NCBI GenBank assembly: GCA_003599145.1
Contig: QZIT01000006.1
Location: 248,001-312,000 of the forward strand
DNA from: Candidatus Woesearchaeota archaeon
GTDB lineage: Archaea; Nanobdellota; Nanobdellia; Woesearchaeales; UBA9642
DNA: 64,000 nt
Direction of reading: 5' to 3'
Shown here: positions 47,714-57,451 of the stretch, in pieces
How positions within the stretch are numbered: the first letter of the stretch is position 1
How the letters are laid out: the number at the start of each line of letters is the position of its first letter
The notes under the pieces: generated by a model
Told to the model about the DNA's origin: nothing
The model's input: the letters and a program-made list of their open reading frames with translations, nothing else
Databases searched by the model: none
Made by a program: the position numbers and the translations under genes

Positions 47714-48715
47714 TTAAACATACTTTGCCATAGCAGCCAAAGTTAAAATATCTGTTTCAGACATTTTTGTGTTTTTGGCGTAATCGCTTGCCGCCAAAAT
47801 GTATGCCGTGTCATCGTTGACTTTTCCTTTGAACTGCTGAAACAAATATGCAACTTTGCTTACTGCAGAATCAGTTGTATCTGCCTTTGTGGAATCTGTT
47901 TTTACAGAGTCTGTATTTGTACTATCTGTTTTTACGCTGTCAGCAGCAATGTAACTCGTATCAACAGGCATCTTGGCAAGGTCATAGTGAATAACTTGTA
48001 CAGAATCGCCCATAGGAATTCTTTGTTCGTATCCAATAGTGTCAACAATGGTTCTCGTAACAGGCACTTTTAAGGTGTCTGCCATGTAAATCATGTCTAT
48101 CATGCCATCTCCTTTACTTTGTTTTTTGCCTTTGGCATCGTATGACCAGTCTGGTTTTCTGTCTTTTATTTGTGGGTTTGCAGTTTGAATTTCATAGACT
48201 TTGTTTGCTATGTCTCTGTTTGAAGGCTTAGCATTTCCTTCTTTTTCTACTGCCCACTTTGCAATATCCCATTGTGAATTCCAGTCTGCTGCAGTATCTG
48301 GCAGTACTTTGATGGTATCGACAAAAGTTCTTGTTTGTGTTATTGGTTGGTATTGTGTGGTGTCTGGCAATGCAGGTGCAAACAAGCTGTCTAATGTATA
48401 GGTTGAATCAGTTGCTGTTGGTTGTACATATACTTGTTTAGGCGTAAACTGATCAATGCTTAATGCGCCCAAACCTAATGCAGAAAGCACTCCTGCTGTT
48501 ATTAACAGCCGTTTTCCAATGTTTCTTGGATTTTTCTTTGGTGCAGCTGTAGGAATTTCAGGTCTTGCTTGATGCACATCTGTTTCAGGCAAGTCTGTTT
48601 CATGCAGTTGTTCTGTAGGTTCTCGTAAAACCGGCTCTGAAATCTCTGGTTGTGCTGGAACTGGTGTATCTGTTCCTTCTCCATTTGGTGTGTTATCATC
48701 AGGTGTATTGTTCAT
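47714..48715 (-). CDS. Membrane-anchored LysM-like protein, paralog A
   Basis: One TM; WNSQWDIAKWAVEKEGNAKPSNRDIANKVYEIQTANPQI is LysM-like; paralog at 53693. Confidence 0.65.
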   Translation of the reverse strand: MNNTPDDNTPNGEGTDTPVPAQPEISEPVLREPTEQLHETDLPETDVHQARPEIPTAAPKKNPRNIGKRLLITAGVLSALGLGALSIDQFTPKQVYVQPTATDSTYTLDSLFAPALPDTTQYQPITQTRTFVDTIKVLPDTAADWNSQWDIAKWAVEKEGNAKPSNRDIANKVYEIQTANPQIKDRKPDWSYDAKGKKQSKGDGMIDMIYMADTLKVPVTRTIVDTIGYEQRIPMGDSVQVIHYDLAKMPVDTSYIAADSVKTDSTNTDSVKTDSTKADTTDSAVSKVAYLFQQFKGKVNDDTAYILAASDYAKNTKMSETDILTLAAMAKYV

Positions 48716-48740
48716 TTTATTCCCCCGTTTTTTAGTTTAA

Positions 48741-48754
48741 CTACTTTTTAGTAG
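48741..48754. promoter_or_regulatory. Palindrome CTACT-TTTT-AGTAG
   Basis: Perfect inverted repeat upstream of 47714-48715. Confidence 0.6.
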
Positions 48755-48862
48755 TAGATAGTGAGTATTTAATATATTAATTTTTCGTTATAATTATTAT
48801 AATATCCTAGATGATTATTATAAAATAGAAATATTTATATATTTGAACGCTTTATTTCTCTT

Positions 48863-49762
48863 GTGAAGCGCAAAGTTAATCAATTAGGAACGTCCTTAAG
48901 CATAACGCTCCCTTCAAAATGGGTAAAGACAATCGGCATAAAAAAAGGAGATGACGTTGATATTGACATCGCCAATAACTCCCTTATTGTTCATGGCGAA
49001 GGCAATCTTTTTCTTGAGGAAAGCACAGAAATATCAGTAAAAAAAGGCTCTTTGGGGTATGTCAAAAGCATGATTAACAATGTGTACAGGAAAGGCTACG
49101 ATGAAGTGCTTGTTCATTACGAAGATGAAGCAACCAAAAAGCTTATTCTTGAAGCATTGGAAGAAACCATGGGCTTTGAGGTTGTTGAGCAAAAAGAAAA
49201 CAAGCTCGTTATAAAAAACATTGCAGGGCTCTTTGAATCTGAATTTGACAATTTAATGAGAAGGGCGTTTCTCATAACGATTTCTATTGCAGAAGAGAGC
49301 TTGATTGACTTAAAGCAAAATAAAATAGACAAGGAAAAGTACTGGCAGCTGAAAAAAACAGTTGAAAAGCTGATGAATGTCTGCTGCAGAACCTTGAACA
49401 AAGGTGTGTTGAGAAATAATCCCAATAGTAAATTTAGATATTTGGTTATTCACACCATAGACAAAATAGCGTATGCCTATTACTACATTATCAGCCTTGA
49501 AAAAGAGCCGTTATCCCCGCCGTTGCTTGTCTACTACGCAAATACCACTGCGTATCTAAGAGCTTTTTATGACAATTACTATCAGAAAAATATAGGCAGC
49601 ATTAGCTTGTTGACAGATAAAAAAAATACGTTGCTGTGGGAAGAAGGGTATAGATTAATGAAAAAGGCAAATGTTTCTGAACGAATTGTTCTGCACCATT
49701 TAATGACGGTTATCAGAAGAACCTATGAATGCATGAGTCCTTTTTTAGGAGAGCAATTATGA
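48863..49762 (+). CDS. AbrB-PhoU-type regulator
   Basis: MKRKVNQLGTSLSITLPSKWVKTIGIKKGDDVDID then PhoU-like helical region. Confidence 0.8.
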   Translation: MKRKVNQLGTSLSITLPSKWVKTIGIKKGDDVDIDIANNSLIVHGEGNLFLEESTEISVKKGSLGYVKSMINNVYRKGYDEVLVHYEDEATKKLILEALEETMGFEVVEQKENKLVIKNIAGLFESEFDNLMRRAFLITISIAEESLIDLKQNKIDKEKYWQLKKTVEKLMNVCCRTLNKGVLRNNPNSKFRYLVIHTIDKIAYAYYYIISLEKEPLSPPLLVYYANTTAYLRAFYDNYYQKNIGSISLLTDKKNTLLWEEGYRLMKKANVSERIVLHHLMTVIRRTYECMSPFLGEQL

Positions 49763-51109
49763 TTGCTTCATGTATGCCTGTGCTTCTTTGAATTTTGCTT
49801 CATCGATGTTTGCATATACAAACGCTTGCACTCTTTTTTCTAGTTCAAAGGCAAGCGCTTTAGGGATATCCTTTCCATTTGCCAGCATGTGCGCAGTGTT
49901 AATTGCAAGATTCCGGTAATGCACAGCTTCCATAGTATAATGAAGGTAATCAAAATAATTAGGAGATTCTTCTGCATCCCTTAATGCATAAGCCATCTGT
50001 CTTATAGCAATAGGTATTCTTGCTGCATAAAAGCCTTTTGCAAAGTCTTTAAACTCTTCTTTATGCTCATTTGGATTTTTTCCATACCATCTATGCCATG
50101 CAGTTGGAAGAATTTCAGTTAATTTTTGTTCCTCGCTAATAGGGCTCGAAGCTATTTCATTAAATCCCCAGTCTCTTATAGGCATGTAGCTGTCTATGAA
50201 ATAAACTAAGCTTGCCTGAACAGGGGCAAATTCTGCGTGATTAAAATCAGTTAAGGCGATTTTATCGTTTTCAACAAGCACGTTGTTTGCAGATGCACTT
50301 ACTATCCATTTTCCATGTTTTCTTTCTGCACTTTTTAATAATTGCTGTAATGGCTTGAATGTTTCAATAAAAGAGCTATCATCAATATCGAGCGCTTCCA
50401 TTACCCTGTAGGCATCTTTATCTTGTTCAATCTCATCTTCTAATTTTCCAAATCTTCCACAAAGTTTTCTTATTTTTCTATCTTTTAAGTATGCTTTATC
50501 TTCATTGGTTAATATTTCATCAATGGTTTTATCTACGGCAATGCCTGTTTCAAGAATTTCATTCATGACAGCATTATATGCTTTGGTTGTTTCTTCAGGA
50601 TGCAATGCTCCTCGAACGCCAAAATACTCTTGAACTTTTTGTTGTAACGTCAGCCCTGGCATTTTTTGCAAATAAATAGTTGCGCCATCGCGGGGTTTTA
50701 ATACCATAGGCACTGGAAACCCTTTTGCCTTTAAGGCAATAAGCAGTTTTTCTTCAATACTAGAGATTCTTTCAGTGGTATTGGTTTTTTGAATACTATT
50801 AACAGGACTTATGCTTGCATACTCTTCAGTTATTGTTGCGCCTGTTCTTCCGCTGTAAGTTCTAGGTTCCAAAAGCAACGTCTGAAAGGCATCAAGAGCA
50901 TCTATTGCTTGCGTATCTGCTATTCTTCCTATTTGTTTATCTGGTGCAAAAAGCTGTACAAGATTTCTCAGAGTGCTGGCATTTGCTCTTCTTGCATGTT
51001 CAGCGTTTTGAAACGGAGATGTTCCATATCCTTCTTTAACAGGAACCGTATCTGCTCTACGTTCCGTTGCTTTTTTGCCTGAATCCACAGCAGTATCTCC
51101 AATAGGCAT
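49757..51109 (-). CDS. Possible kinase/phosphotransferase-like protein
   Basis: SASANNVLVENDKIALTDFNHAEF resembles the APH catalytic/metal region without HxD. Confidence 0.4.
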   Translation of the reverse strand: MPIGDTAVDSGKKATERRADTVPVKEGYGTSPFQNAEHARRANASTLRNLVQLFAPDKQIGRIADTQAIDALDAFQTLLLEPRTYSGRTGATITEEYASISPVNSIQKTNTTERISSIEEKLLIALKAKGFPVPMVLKPRDGATIYLQKMPGLTLQQKVQEYFGVRGALHPEETTKAYNAVMNEILETGIAVDKTIDEILTNEDKAYLKDRKIRKLCGRFGKLEDEIEQDKDAYRVMEALDIDDSSFIETFKPLQQLLKSAERKHGKWIVSASANNVLVENDKIALTDFNHAEFAPVQASLVYFIDSYMPIRDWGFNEIASSPISEEQKLTEILPTAWHRWYGKNPNEHKEEFKDFAKGFYAARIPIAIRQMAYALRDAEESPNYFDYLHYTMEAVHYRNLAINTAHMLANGKDIPKALAFELEKRVQAFVYANIDEAKFKEAQAYMKQS

Positions 51110-51111
51110 TG

Positions 51112-51738
51112 CTAAAACGTATCGACGTTTTGCACTCCATTCAAGTAAACGCCTTCACTTCGCAAGGTTAAACGTTCGTTCAATATGTCCATTGCTATAA
51201 GCATAGAATTTTCGTGGGTTATTCCTAGATTCTGTATATCTTCAGCAGTTATAAAGGTTACATCAGATGCCTTTCCAGTAGCTTCTCTGAGTTTATAAAG
51301 GTCTACGATGGCAGTGATTTCTTTAAGATCTGGTGTTGCATCAGAAACGCAGGGTCCTAGGATAGTTATCAAACCATATTCAGGAGACTTGACTATGTTA
51401 TGTGCATGTCCTGCAATAAGCTTTTTTTGTGCATCGAAAAGAAAACTTTGAGAACCTAATTTTGTTACATAACCTCCATCTGCTGTATGGAATGATTCAT
51501 GAAACCCTTTTAGATTTACTTTATCTGTAACAGGTATGCCTTCATATTGGGCGAAGGTATTCTCAATGCTCATGCAGGTGTCATTAAATTGTGAATAATT
51601 CATTGCCCTTTCAATAAGATAGATTCTATCTGGGTATTCATAATCGCCTATTTGTTCTTGTTGTCTTTGGCTACAACCTGAAAACGCAATTGCTGCTGTA
51701 GCAGCTAATGCCAAACCAATGCGAGTTTTTAGTTTCAT
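51112..51738 (-). CDS. Lipoprotein-like hypothetical protein
   Basis: MKLKTRIGLALAATAAIAFSGCSQ lipobox. Confidence 0.65.
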   Translation of the reverse strand: MKLKTRIGLALAATAAIAFSGCSQRQQEQIGDYEYPDRIYLIERAMNYSQFNDTCMSIENTFAQYEGIPVTDKVNLKGFHESFHTADGGYVTKLGSQSFLFDAQKKLIAGHAHNIVKSPEYGLITILGPCVSDATPDLKEITAIVDLYKLREATGKASDVTFITAEDIQNLGITHENSMLIAMDILNERLTLRSEGVYLNGVQNVDTF

Positions 51739-51781
51739 GATATCCCCCCATATTGTTCTTACTTCTTCTAAGGCGTTCTCC

Positions 51782-51822
51782 TTTATAAATGTTTCGCTTT
51801 TGTAACTACTTTACAGTAATAA
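51782..51822 (-). promoter_or_regulatory. Promoter plus ACT-N4-AGT element
   Basis: Reverse complement TTATTACTGTAAAGTAGTTACAAAAGCGAAACATTTATAAA. Confidence 0.65.
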
Positions 51823-51870
51823 ACTTATAGGAATGAAAGACTTTATAAATAACCCCAAACTTTTAAGACT

Positions 51871-53208
51871 ATGACATTCGAAGAACTCAATTTGCATCCA
51901 GATATTCTCAAAGCAGTAAAAAGAGCAGGTTTTATTGAGCCAACAACTATTCAGAAAAGATGTATTCCGGAAATTAAAGCAGGAAAAGACGTTGTTGCCC
52001 AATCATTGACAGGAAGCGGAAAAACCGCAGCATTTGGATTGCCTTTATTGGAAAAAATCAGCGCAGGAAAAGGATTGCAGGCTTTGATATTGACGCCTAC
52101 AAGAGAATTGGCAGTGCAGGTAAAAGAAACTCTTTCTCAATATGCCATGTTTTTGAAGCTGAACATTACCGCTGTTTATGGCGGTGTTGGGTTGCAGCCG
52201 CAGATAGATGCCCTAAAAACAGCGGATATTGTTGTTGCAACACCTGGAAGAATGACTGATCATATGCAGAGAAAGACAATAGATATGCATGATGTTCATT
52301 TTCTGGTTATTGATGAAATGGACAAGATGTTTGAAATGGGCTTTATTGAAGATGTGCAAAAAATTATTCAGGCAATTCCAAAACAAAGGCAAACCTTGCT
52401 CTTTAGCGCAACTATTTCAGAGGAAATCCATCAGATTATCAGAAAATACTTGAAAAGCCCTGTTAATATAAAAGAGCAGATTCATGTTCACAAGAGCTTC
52501 CTTAAACAAGTGTACTATGACGTTCACAAAGAGGAAAAATTTTCTCTTTTAGTGCATTTGCTGAAGCACAAAACGCCTGGCTTGGCTATTGTTTTCTGCG
52601 GAACAAGAATGGCTGTTGACAGCGTTGCAAGAAATTTAAAAATGCAGAAAATAAAGGCGATGGCCGTGCATGGAGGATTAAGCCAGAATAAAAGGACCTT
52701 TGCGGTCAACTCAATAAAACAAGAAGACATCCAAGTGTTGGTCGCAACCGATGTTGCAGCAAGAGGATTAGATTTGCAAAATATTTCTCATGTGTATAAT
52801 TATGATTCTCCTAAGACTTCTTCAGAATACATTCATAGAATTGGAAGAACTGCAAGAGCAGGAAAGTCAGGAGAAGCAGTAACGCTTTTGGTTGATAGAG
52901 ACCACGATAATTTTAGAAACGTCATGTCTGATAGGAGTTTGCAGATTGTAAAAGAACAAGTTCCTAAATTTGAAAGAATCCCTTTTATCAGAGACAGAGG
53001 TTCCTTTGGAAGAGGCCCTGGAAGACAGCAAGGATATAGGCAAGGGTCATTTCAAGGACGTGGGCGCTCAGAAGAGCGTGGACATTCACAAGCCAGACAA
53101 GGAAGCTCAAGAGGCCCTTCTAGGCGTTTTGATGACCGAGATTCCGGCAATCGTTCTCAGGGCAGTTTTAGAAAATCAAAGTTTACCCGAAACCAATACA
53201 ATATTTAA
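51871..53208 (+). CDS. DEAD-box RNA helicase with Arg/Gly/Ser-rich tail
   Basis: LTGSGKTAAFGLPLL, PTRELA, VIDEMDKM, SATIS, HRIGRTARAG. Confidence 0.95.
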   Translation: MTFEELNLHPDILKAVKRAGFIEPTTIQKRCIPEIKAGKDVVAQSLTGSGKTAAFGLPLLEKISAGKGLQALILTPTRELAVQVKETLSQYAMFLKLNITAVYGGVGLQPQIDALKTADIVVATPGRMTDHMQRKTIDMHDVHFLVIDEMDKMFEMGFIEDVQKIIQAIPKQRQTLLFSATISEEIHQIIRKYLKSPVNIKEQIHVHKSFLKQVYYDVHKEEKFSLLVHLLKHKTPGLAIVFCGTRMAVDSVARNLKMQKIKAMAVHGGLSQNKRTFAVNSIKQEDIQVLVATDVAARGLDLQNISHVYNYDSPKTSSEYIHRIGRTARAGKSGEAVTLLVDRDHDNFRNVMSDRSLQIVKEQVPKFERIPFIRDRGSFGRGPGRQQGYRQGSFQGRGRSEERGHSQARQGSSRGPSRRFDDRDSGNRSQGSFRKSKFTRNQYNI

Positions 53209-53209
53209 C

Positions 53210-53244
53210 CACTTCTAAGTAACAAAAAACGAAACATTTAAATA
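53210..53244 (+). promoter_or_regulatory. Promoter plus ACT-N4-AGT element
   Basis: CACTTCTAAGTAACAAAAAACGAAACATTTAAATAC. Confidence 0.6.
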
Positions 53245-53265
53245 CTAGTATATCTCAAAAGCAGT

Positions 53266-53658
53266 ATGAACTTTATTGATAAAGTGTCTTTGAAGAGAAG
53301 AAAAGCGATAACCTATGATTCTTTTAAAAGGCTTGCGGCAAATGCAGAAAGCGTGGACATTATTCCGGTTATGATAGAAACTCCTGCAAAGCTCTTTGGA
53401 AGACAGCTGTATAATGATGTTGAGTATGCTGTTCATGCCATTGCTTATTTTCCTGATGCTGCAGTCACCTTTGATAAATCGTATGGTGCTATTCCTAAAA
53501 ATACAGACTTTCATCTTCAGCAAGATGCTGTTGTCGAGGAAAAAAGAAATGATGACTTGCTGGTTATGGTAACAGACATGCCAAATGCAATCTTGCATCC
53601 TTCTTTCAGATGCATTCTTAACAGTCCAAGAGATGTTTCTGCATTATGCACAGCGTAA
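53266..53658 (+). CDS. Hypothetical protein
   Basis: 130-aa ORF downstream of recognisable promoter. Confidence 0.65.
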   Translation: MNFIDKVSLKRRKAITYDSFKRLAANAESVDIIPVMIETPAKLFGRQLYNDVEYAVHAIAYFPDAAVTFDKSYGAIPKNTDFHLQQDAVVEEKRNDDLLVMVTDMPNAILHPSFRCILNSPRDVSALCTA

Positions 53659-53692
53659 TGTTAAGAAATAATATCTTAAAAAAAGAAAAAAA

Positions 53693-54823
53693 TTATGCAG
53701 CTTGATTATATGCTGCATTTGCAAAGTGCTGCGACATTGCAGCTAAGGTTAAAATGTCTGTATCTGACATTTTGCTTCCTTTTGCGTAATCGCTTGCTGC
53801 TAAAATGTAACTCGTTTCTGCATTCTCATTTGCATATCTGCCCTGCAATGCGTAAACTTGGTTCACGGTATTGTCAAGTGAAGCAGTAATCGTCAGACCG
53901 TGTGGTGCGTTCTTGGTTGTATCTACAGGCGTTGCTTTCGTTGTGCTGTTAAAGTAACCTGCATGTGGCTCTTCGACAGTGTCAACTTTTGGACCATTTT
54001 GTCCATAAACTGTGTGAGTCCATGCAATGGTATCAGCAACATTCGTTACTATAGGAACTTGCAAGCTGTCTGTAGTATAAATCATGTCTATCATGCCATC
54101 TCCTTTGCTTTGTTTTTTGCCTTTGGCATCGTATGACCATTCAGGTGTTCTTCCTGATAGTTGTGGGTTTGCTGTCTGTATTTCATAGACTTTATTTGCA
54201 ATATCTCTGTTTGAAGGCTTAACATTTCCTTCTTTTTCTAAAGCCCACGTTGAAATATCCCAGAGAGAATTAAAGTTGCTTGCAGTATCTGGAATAACTT
54301 GTGTTAAAACAGTGTCTGTTTTTGTTCTGGTAATTGGTTCATATACTTCTACGAACGGAGTTCTTGAAACGCCAATCTTCGTGCTGTCTTTCAAGCTGTC
54401 CGTCTTAAATAAATTTGTATAAGCAGTTGAATCTGGCAGTACGGTTGCCGTGCTGTCTGTTTTGGTTGTTGGTGATTGGGTTTTATCGCAGCTTAAATAT
54501 GATAAGCCTATTGCTCCTGCGACGATAATTGCGCCTCCAAGAATCAATAAGTTCTTTTGCCTTCTTTTGGCATCGGCATCTAGTTTCTTCTGGTTTTCTG
54601 CAACTTCTGCATTTATCTTTTTGTTATTATCAGTATCTACTGCAGCTACTGTTCCGCTTGTAGAGGTATCAGTTGTTCCTGCTGAAGTTGTGTCTGTTTG
54701 ATCCGCTATAACTTCTGATGTTACTGGTAATGATTCTGTAGAACTTGTTGGTTTTGGCGTTTCATTGCCAAGAACGTCTTTGCTTGATCCGTCTGGACTT
54801 GGTCCATCACTTGCATCTGCCAT
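53693..54823 (-). CDS. Membrane-anchored LysM-like protein, paralog B
   Basis: Shares KEGNxKPSNRDIANKVYEIQTANPQ...WSYDAKGKKQSKGDGMIDMIY and the AYILAASDYAK..KMS(E/D)TDILTLAAM tail with 47714-48715. Confidence 0.65.
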   Translation of the reverse strand: MADASDGPSPDGSSKDVLGNETPKPTSSTESLPVTSEVIADQTDTTSAGTTDTSTSGTVAAVDTDNNKKINAEVAENQKKLDADAKRRQKNLLILGGAIIVAGAIGLSYLSCDKTQSPTTKTDSTATVLPDSTAYTNLFKTDSLKDSTKIGVSRTPFVEVYEPITRTKTDTVLTQVIPDTASNFNSLWDISTWALEKEGNVKPSNRDIANKVYEIQTANPQLSGRTPEWSYDAKGKKQSKGDGMIDMIYTTDSLQVPIVTNVADTIAWTHTVYGQNGPKVDTVEEPHAGYFNSTTKATPVDTTKNAPHGLTITASLDNTVNQVYALQGRYANENAETSYILAASDYAKGSKMSDTDILTLAAMSQHFANAAYNQAA

Positions 54824-54877
54824 TATGTATTCACCTTTTTATTTTTTTGACTATTTTCTATGAAAAATGAGAACCTG

Positions 54878-54917
54878 TTTATAAATATTTCGCTTTTGTA
54901 ACTACTTAGAAGTGATG
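54878..54917 (-). promoter_or_regulatory. Promoter plus ACT-N4-AGT element
   Basis: Reverse complement CATCACTTCTAAGTAGTTACAAAAGCGAAATATTTATAAA. Confidence 0.65.
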
Positions 54918-54918
54918 C

Positions 54919-56472
54919 TTAAAGATCCAAGCTTTCCGTTATCAATGCAGGCTTGAACTCCTGCAAATCATCATAGGTTTGCCCTGTTCCCAAATAGAGA
55001 ATAGGTTTTTTGGTTACATAGCTTACGGAAATGGCTGCTCCTCCTTTTTCGTCTACATCAGCCTTTGCTAGAATGATGGCATCTATGCCGACTAATTCAT
55101 TAAAAATCTTTGCCTGTTCAACGCAATCATTGCCGGTAATGCTTTCTCCTACAAATATTTTTAAATCAGGCTTATTCACGCGAATTACTTTTTCCAGCTC
55201 GTCCATTAAATTAGTATTGCTGTGCAGTCTTCCTGCAGTGTCTATTAAAACAATATCAATGCCCTTTGCTTTTGCATGGCTGATGGCATCAAAGGCGACT
55301 GCAGCAGGGTCGCTGTCATAGTCATGCTTTATCATTTTTACCTGCAATTTTTCTGCATGTTCCTGCAATTGCTGGATTGCAGCTGCTCTAAAGGTATCGC
55401 TTGCAGCGATGACAACAGAAAAATTATTTTTCTTGAACAGATGCGCCAGTTTTGCCAAGGTGGTTGTTTTGCCGCTTCCATTGACGCCAATCATGGCAAT
55501 AACATAAGGCTTTTTCTGCCTTGCTCTCTTGACGAGGTCGAAAGTTTCAACATCAAATAATTCTTCGATGGATTTTTTCAGCGTCTTTTTAATCAGCTCG
55601 TCAATATGTTTTCTTGGAATTTTATCTTTGGTTAATTCCCTTTTCAAATCTTCTTTTATTTTTTCTATCACTTCAACAGCGACGTTGTTTTCCAGCATGG
55701 CAACTTCAAGATCCCAGAATATTTCATCGAATTTTTCACCGCTCAACTGCACCTTGCTGATGGTGTCTTTCAAAACGTCAAAGAATGATTTTTTCTCTTT
55801 AGGTTCTTCTGGTATCTTTTTTTCTTCTGTCTCTTCTTCTTTGATTTCTTTTAGTAATTCTTCTTTTTTCTCCTCTTCTTTTTCAGAAATCTTTTCTAAT
55901 GCCTCTTCTTCGAGTTCTTCATCTATAATCTCCTCTTCAACTTCTTTTTCAGCTTTTTCTTTTTTTCCAAAAATGCTCTTGAAGAAGGATGGCTTTTTTT
56001 CTTCTCGTTTATATTCTCCTCTTGTTGCTTCTTTCTTTTCTGTTCTATCTAATTTTTTTTCTTCTTTTTTCTCGTCTATTATCGTCTCTTTTTTTCTTTC
56101 TTTCCTTTCTTCTGGTTTTTTTATTTCTATGTTTTCTTTTCTTTCAGGTTCTGCTTTTCTTTTTTCTTCGCCTTCTCGCTTTATTCTCACTTCTTCTTTT
56201 CGTTCCGCTGCTTTTTCAAATTCTTTTTTTTCCAGCTCTGCTATCCTTTTCTTTTCATCTTTTTTTGCTTCTTCTGCTTTTGGTCTTTCTGCAGGTATTT
56301 TTTTGTCGTCTTTGCGCTTTTCTTCAGCTTTTTTCTTAGGCAGTTCCTTTTCAGCCTCTTCAATGACTTCTAATTCCTGCTCTTCTGCAGCTTCCTCTAC
56401 GGCAGTCTCTTCAACATCTTTCTTAAACTTGCTTAAGGCCTTGTCAAGCGTTTTCTTTAAAAATCCGAACAT
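54919..56472 (-). CDS. ftsY: Signal recognition particle receptor FtsY
   Basis: GVNGSGKTTTLAKLAHLFK; DTFRAAAIQQL; DTAGRLHSN; long charged N-terminus. Confidence 0.95.
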   Translation of the reverse strand: MFGFLKKTLDKALSKFKKDVEETAVEEAAEEQELEVIEEAEKELPKKKAEEKRKDDKKIPAERPKAEEAKKDEKKRIAELEKKEFEKAAERKEEVRIKREGEEKRKAEPERKENIEIKKPEERKERKKETIIDEKKEEKKLDRTEKKEATRGEYKREEKKPSFFKSIFGKKEKAEKEVEEEIIDEELEEEALEKISEKEEEKKEELLKEIKEEETEEKKIPEEPKEKKSFFDVLKDTISKVQLSGEKFDEIFWDLEVAMLENNVAVEVIEKIKEDLKRELTKDKIPRKHIDELIKKTLKKSIEELFDVETFDLVKRARQKKPYVIAMIGVNGSGKTTTLAKLAHLFKKNNFSVVIAASDTFRAAAIQQLQEHAEKLQVKMIKHDYDSDPAAVAFDAISHAKAKGIDIVLIDTAGRLHSNTNLMDELEKVIRVNKPDLKIFVGESITGNDCVEQAKIFNELVGIDAIILAKADVDEKGGAAISVSYVTKKPILYLGTGQTYDDLQEFKPALITESLDL

Positions 56473-56505
56473 AAGCGTAAGTAAAAAGAAGCAATTTATA
56501 AAGGT

Positions 56506-56892
56506 TTACTCTTGCTGTTCCATTCCGGAAAGCTTTTCAGAAAACTTTTCAAGTTCGCCCATGGTTTCTGCTTTATAGAGCTGCATGGTTGCAAGCTGCT
56601 TGCTTAATAACTCTTTTGTTTCTGCAATAGTTTTTTCAACAACGACGTTGCTGCCGACGTTGATTTTTATCTTTTTGCTTTCTCCCAACAAGCCTTCAAC
56701 GAAAATGCCGTTGTGCAGGGGCATGAGCACTTTGCTTCCTGCTGTTGCCTTTTCAAATTCCTCGAGAGAAACAAGCATTTCTTGAATGTTGGTAATCTGG
56801 GTGTCAAAATTTTCAAGGTATTGCTGCAACTGCTCCATCTGTTTTTCCGCAATCTGCATTTCCATAAACTGCTGTTTTTCGTCTTCTTCCAT
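56506..56892 (-). CDS. pfdA: Prefoldin alpha subunit
   Basis: Two coiled coils around the KVLMPLHNGIFVEG beta region; next to ftsY. Confidence 0.88.
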   Translation of the reverse strand: MEEDEKQQFMEMQIAEKQMEQLQQYLENFDTQITNIQEMLVSLEEFEKATAGSKVLMPLHNGIFVEGLLGESKKIKINVGSNVVVEKTIAETKELLSKQLATMQLYKAETMGELEKFSEKLSGMEQQE

Positions 56893-56968
56893 AGTTAAAG
56901 GAACAGGGGGGGTTTTAAAAAGTTTGTTGTTTAGAAACTTATTTATAGACTAAGCGTTCACTATCTTC

Positions 56969-57451
56969 ATGGACTTCAAAGAACTCCTGAAACAATTTGA
57001 TCATCTTCCTAAATTCCCTGACGGAAGAATAAACTACAGCAATGCCGATACAGCGGTTGTGTTGAATTGCTTTGTGAAATTTGGAGATGAAATTTTGCTG
57101 TTAAAACGAAGCGATAAAGTAAATGCTTACAAGGGAAAATGGAATTCCATAGGCGGTTATCTTGATGAGCCTGTTTCCCTCAGGAAAAAAGTGCTTGAAG
57201 AGTTGAGGGAAGAATTGGGCATAATCACAAACATAAAGTCACTATCGACTGCAGAGCCTCACACCCTAGTAGATAAGGCAATAAACAAAACGTGGATTAT
57301 TTTTCCTGTTCTTGTTGAACTGTCAAAAAAACCCGAGATAACGCTTGATTGGGAACATACCGATTTTGTGTGGATAAAACCAGAGCAAATAAACGATTAT
57401 GATGTTGTGCCTGATGTTCCTTTTTTGCTGAAGAGAGTTCTTAAACGCTGA
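56969..57451 (+). CDS. NUDIX hydrolase
   Basis: GGYLDEPVSLRKKVLEELREELGI. Confidence 0.9.
   Translation: MDFKELLKQFDHLPKFPDGRINYSNADTAVVLNCFVKFGDEILLLKRSDKVNAYKGKWNSIGGYLDEPVSLRKKVLEELREELGIITNIKSLSTAEPHTLVDKAINKTWIIFPVLVELSKKPEITLDWEHTDFVWIKPEQINDYDVVPDVPFLLKRVLKR

Noticed and set aside
55529-56578. 349-aa Ser/Phe-rich ORF antisense to ftsY
   Set aside because: Composition is that expected from the antisense of K/E-rich coding sequence; no start context or motif.
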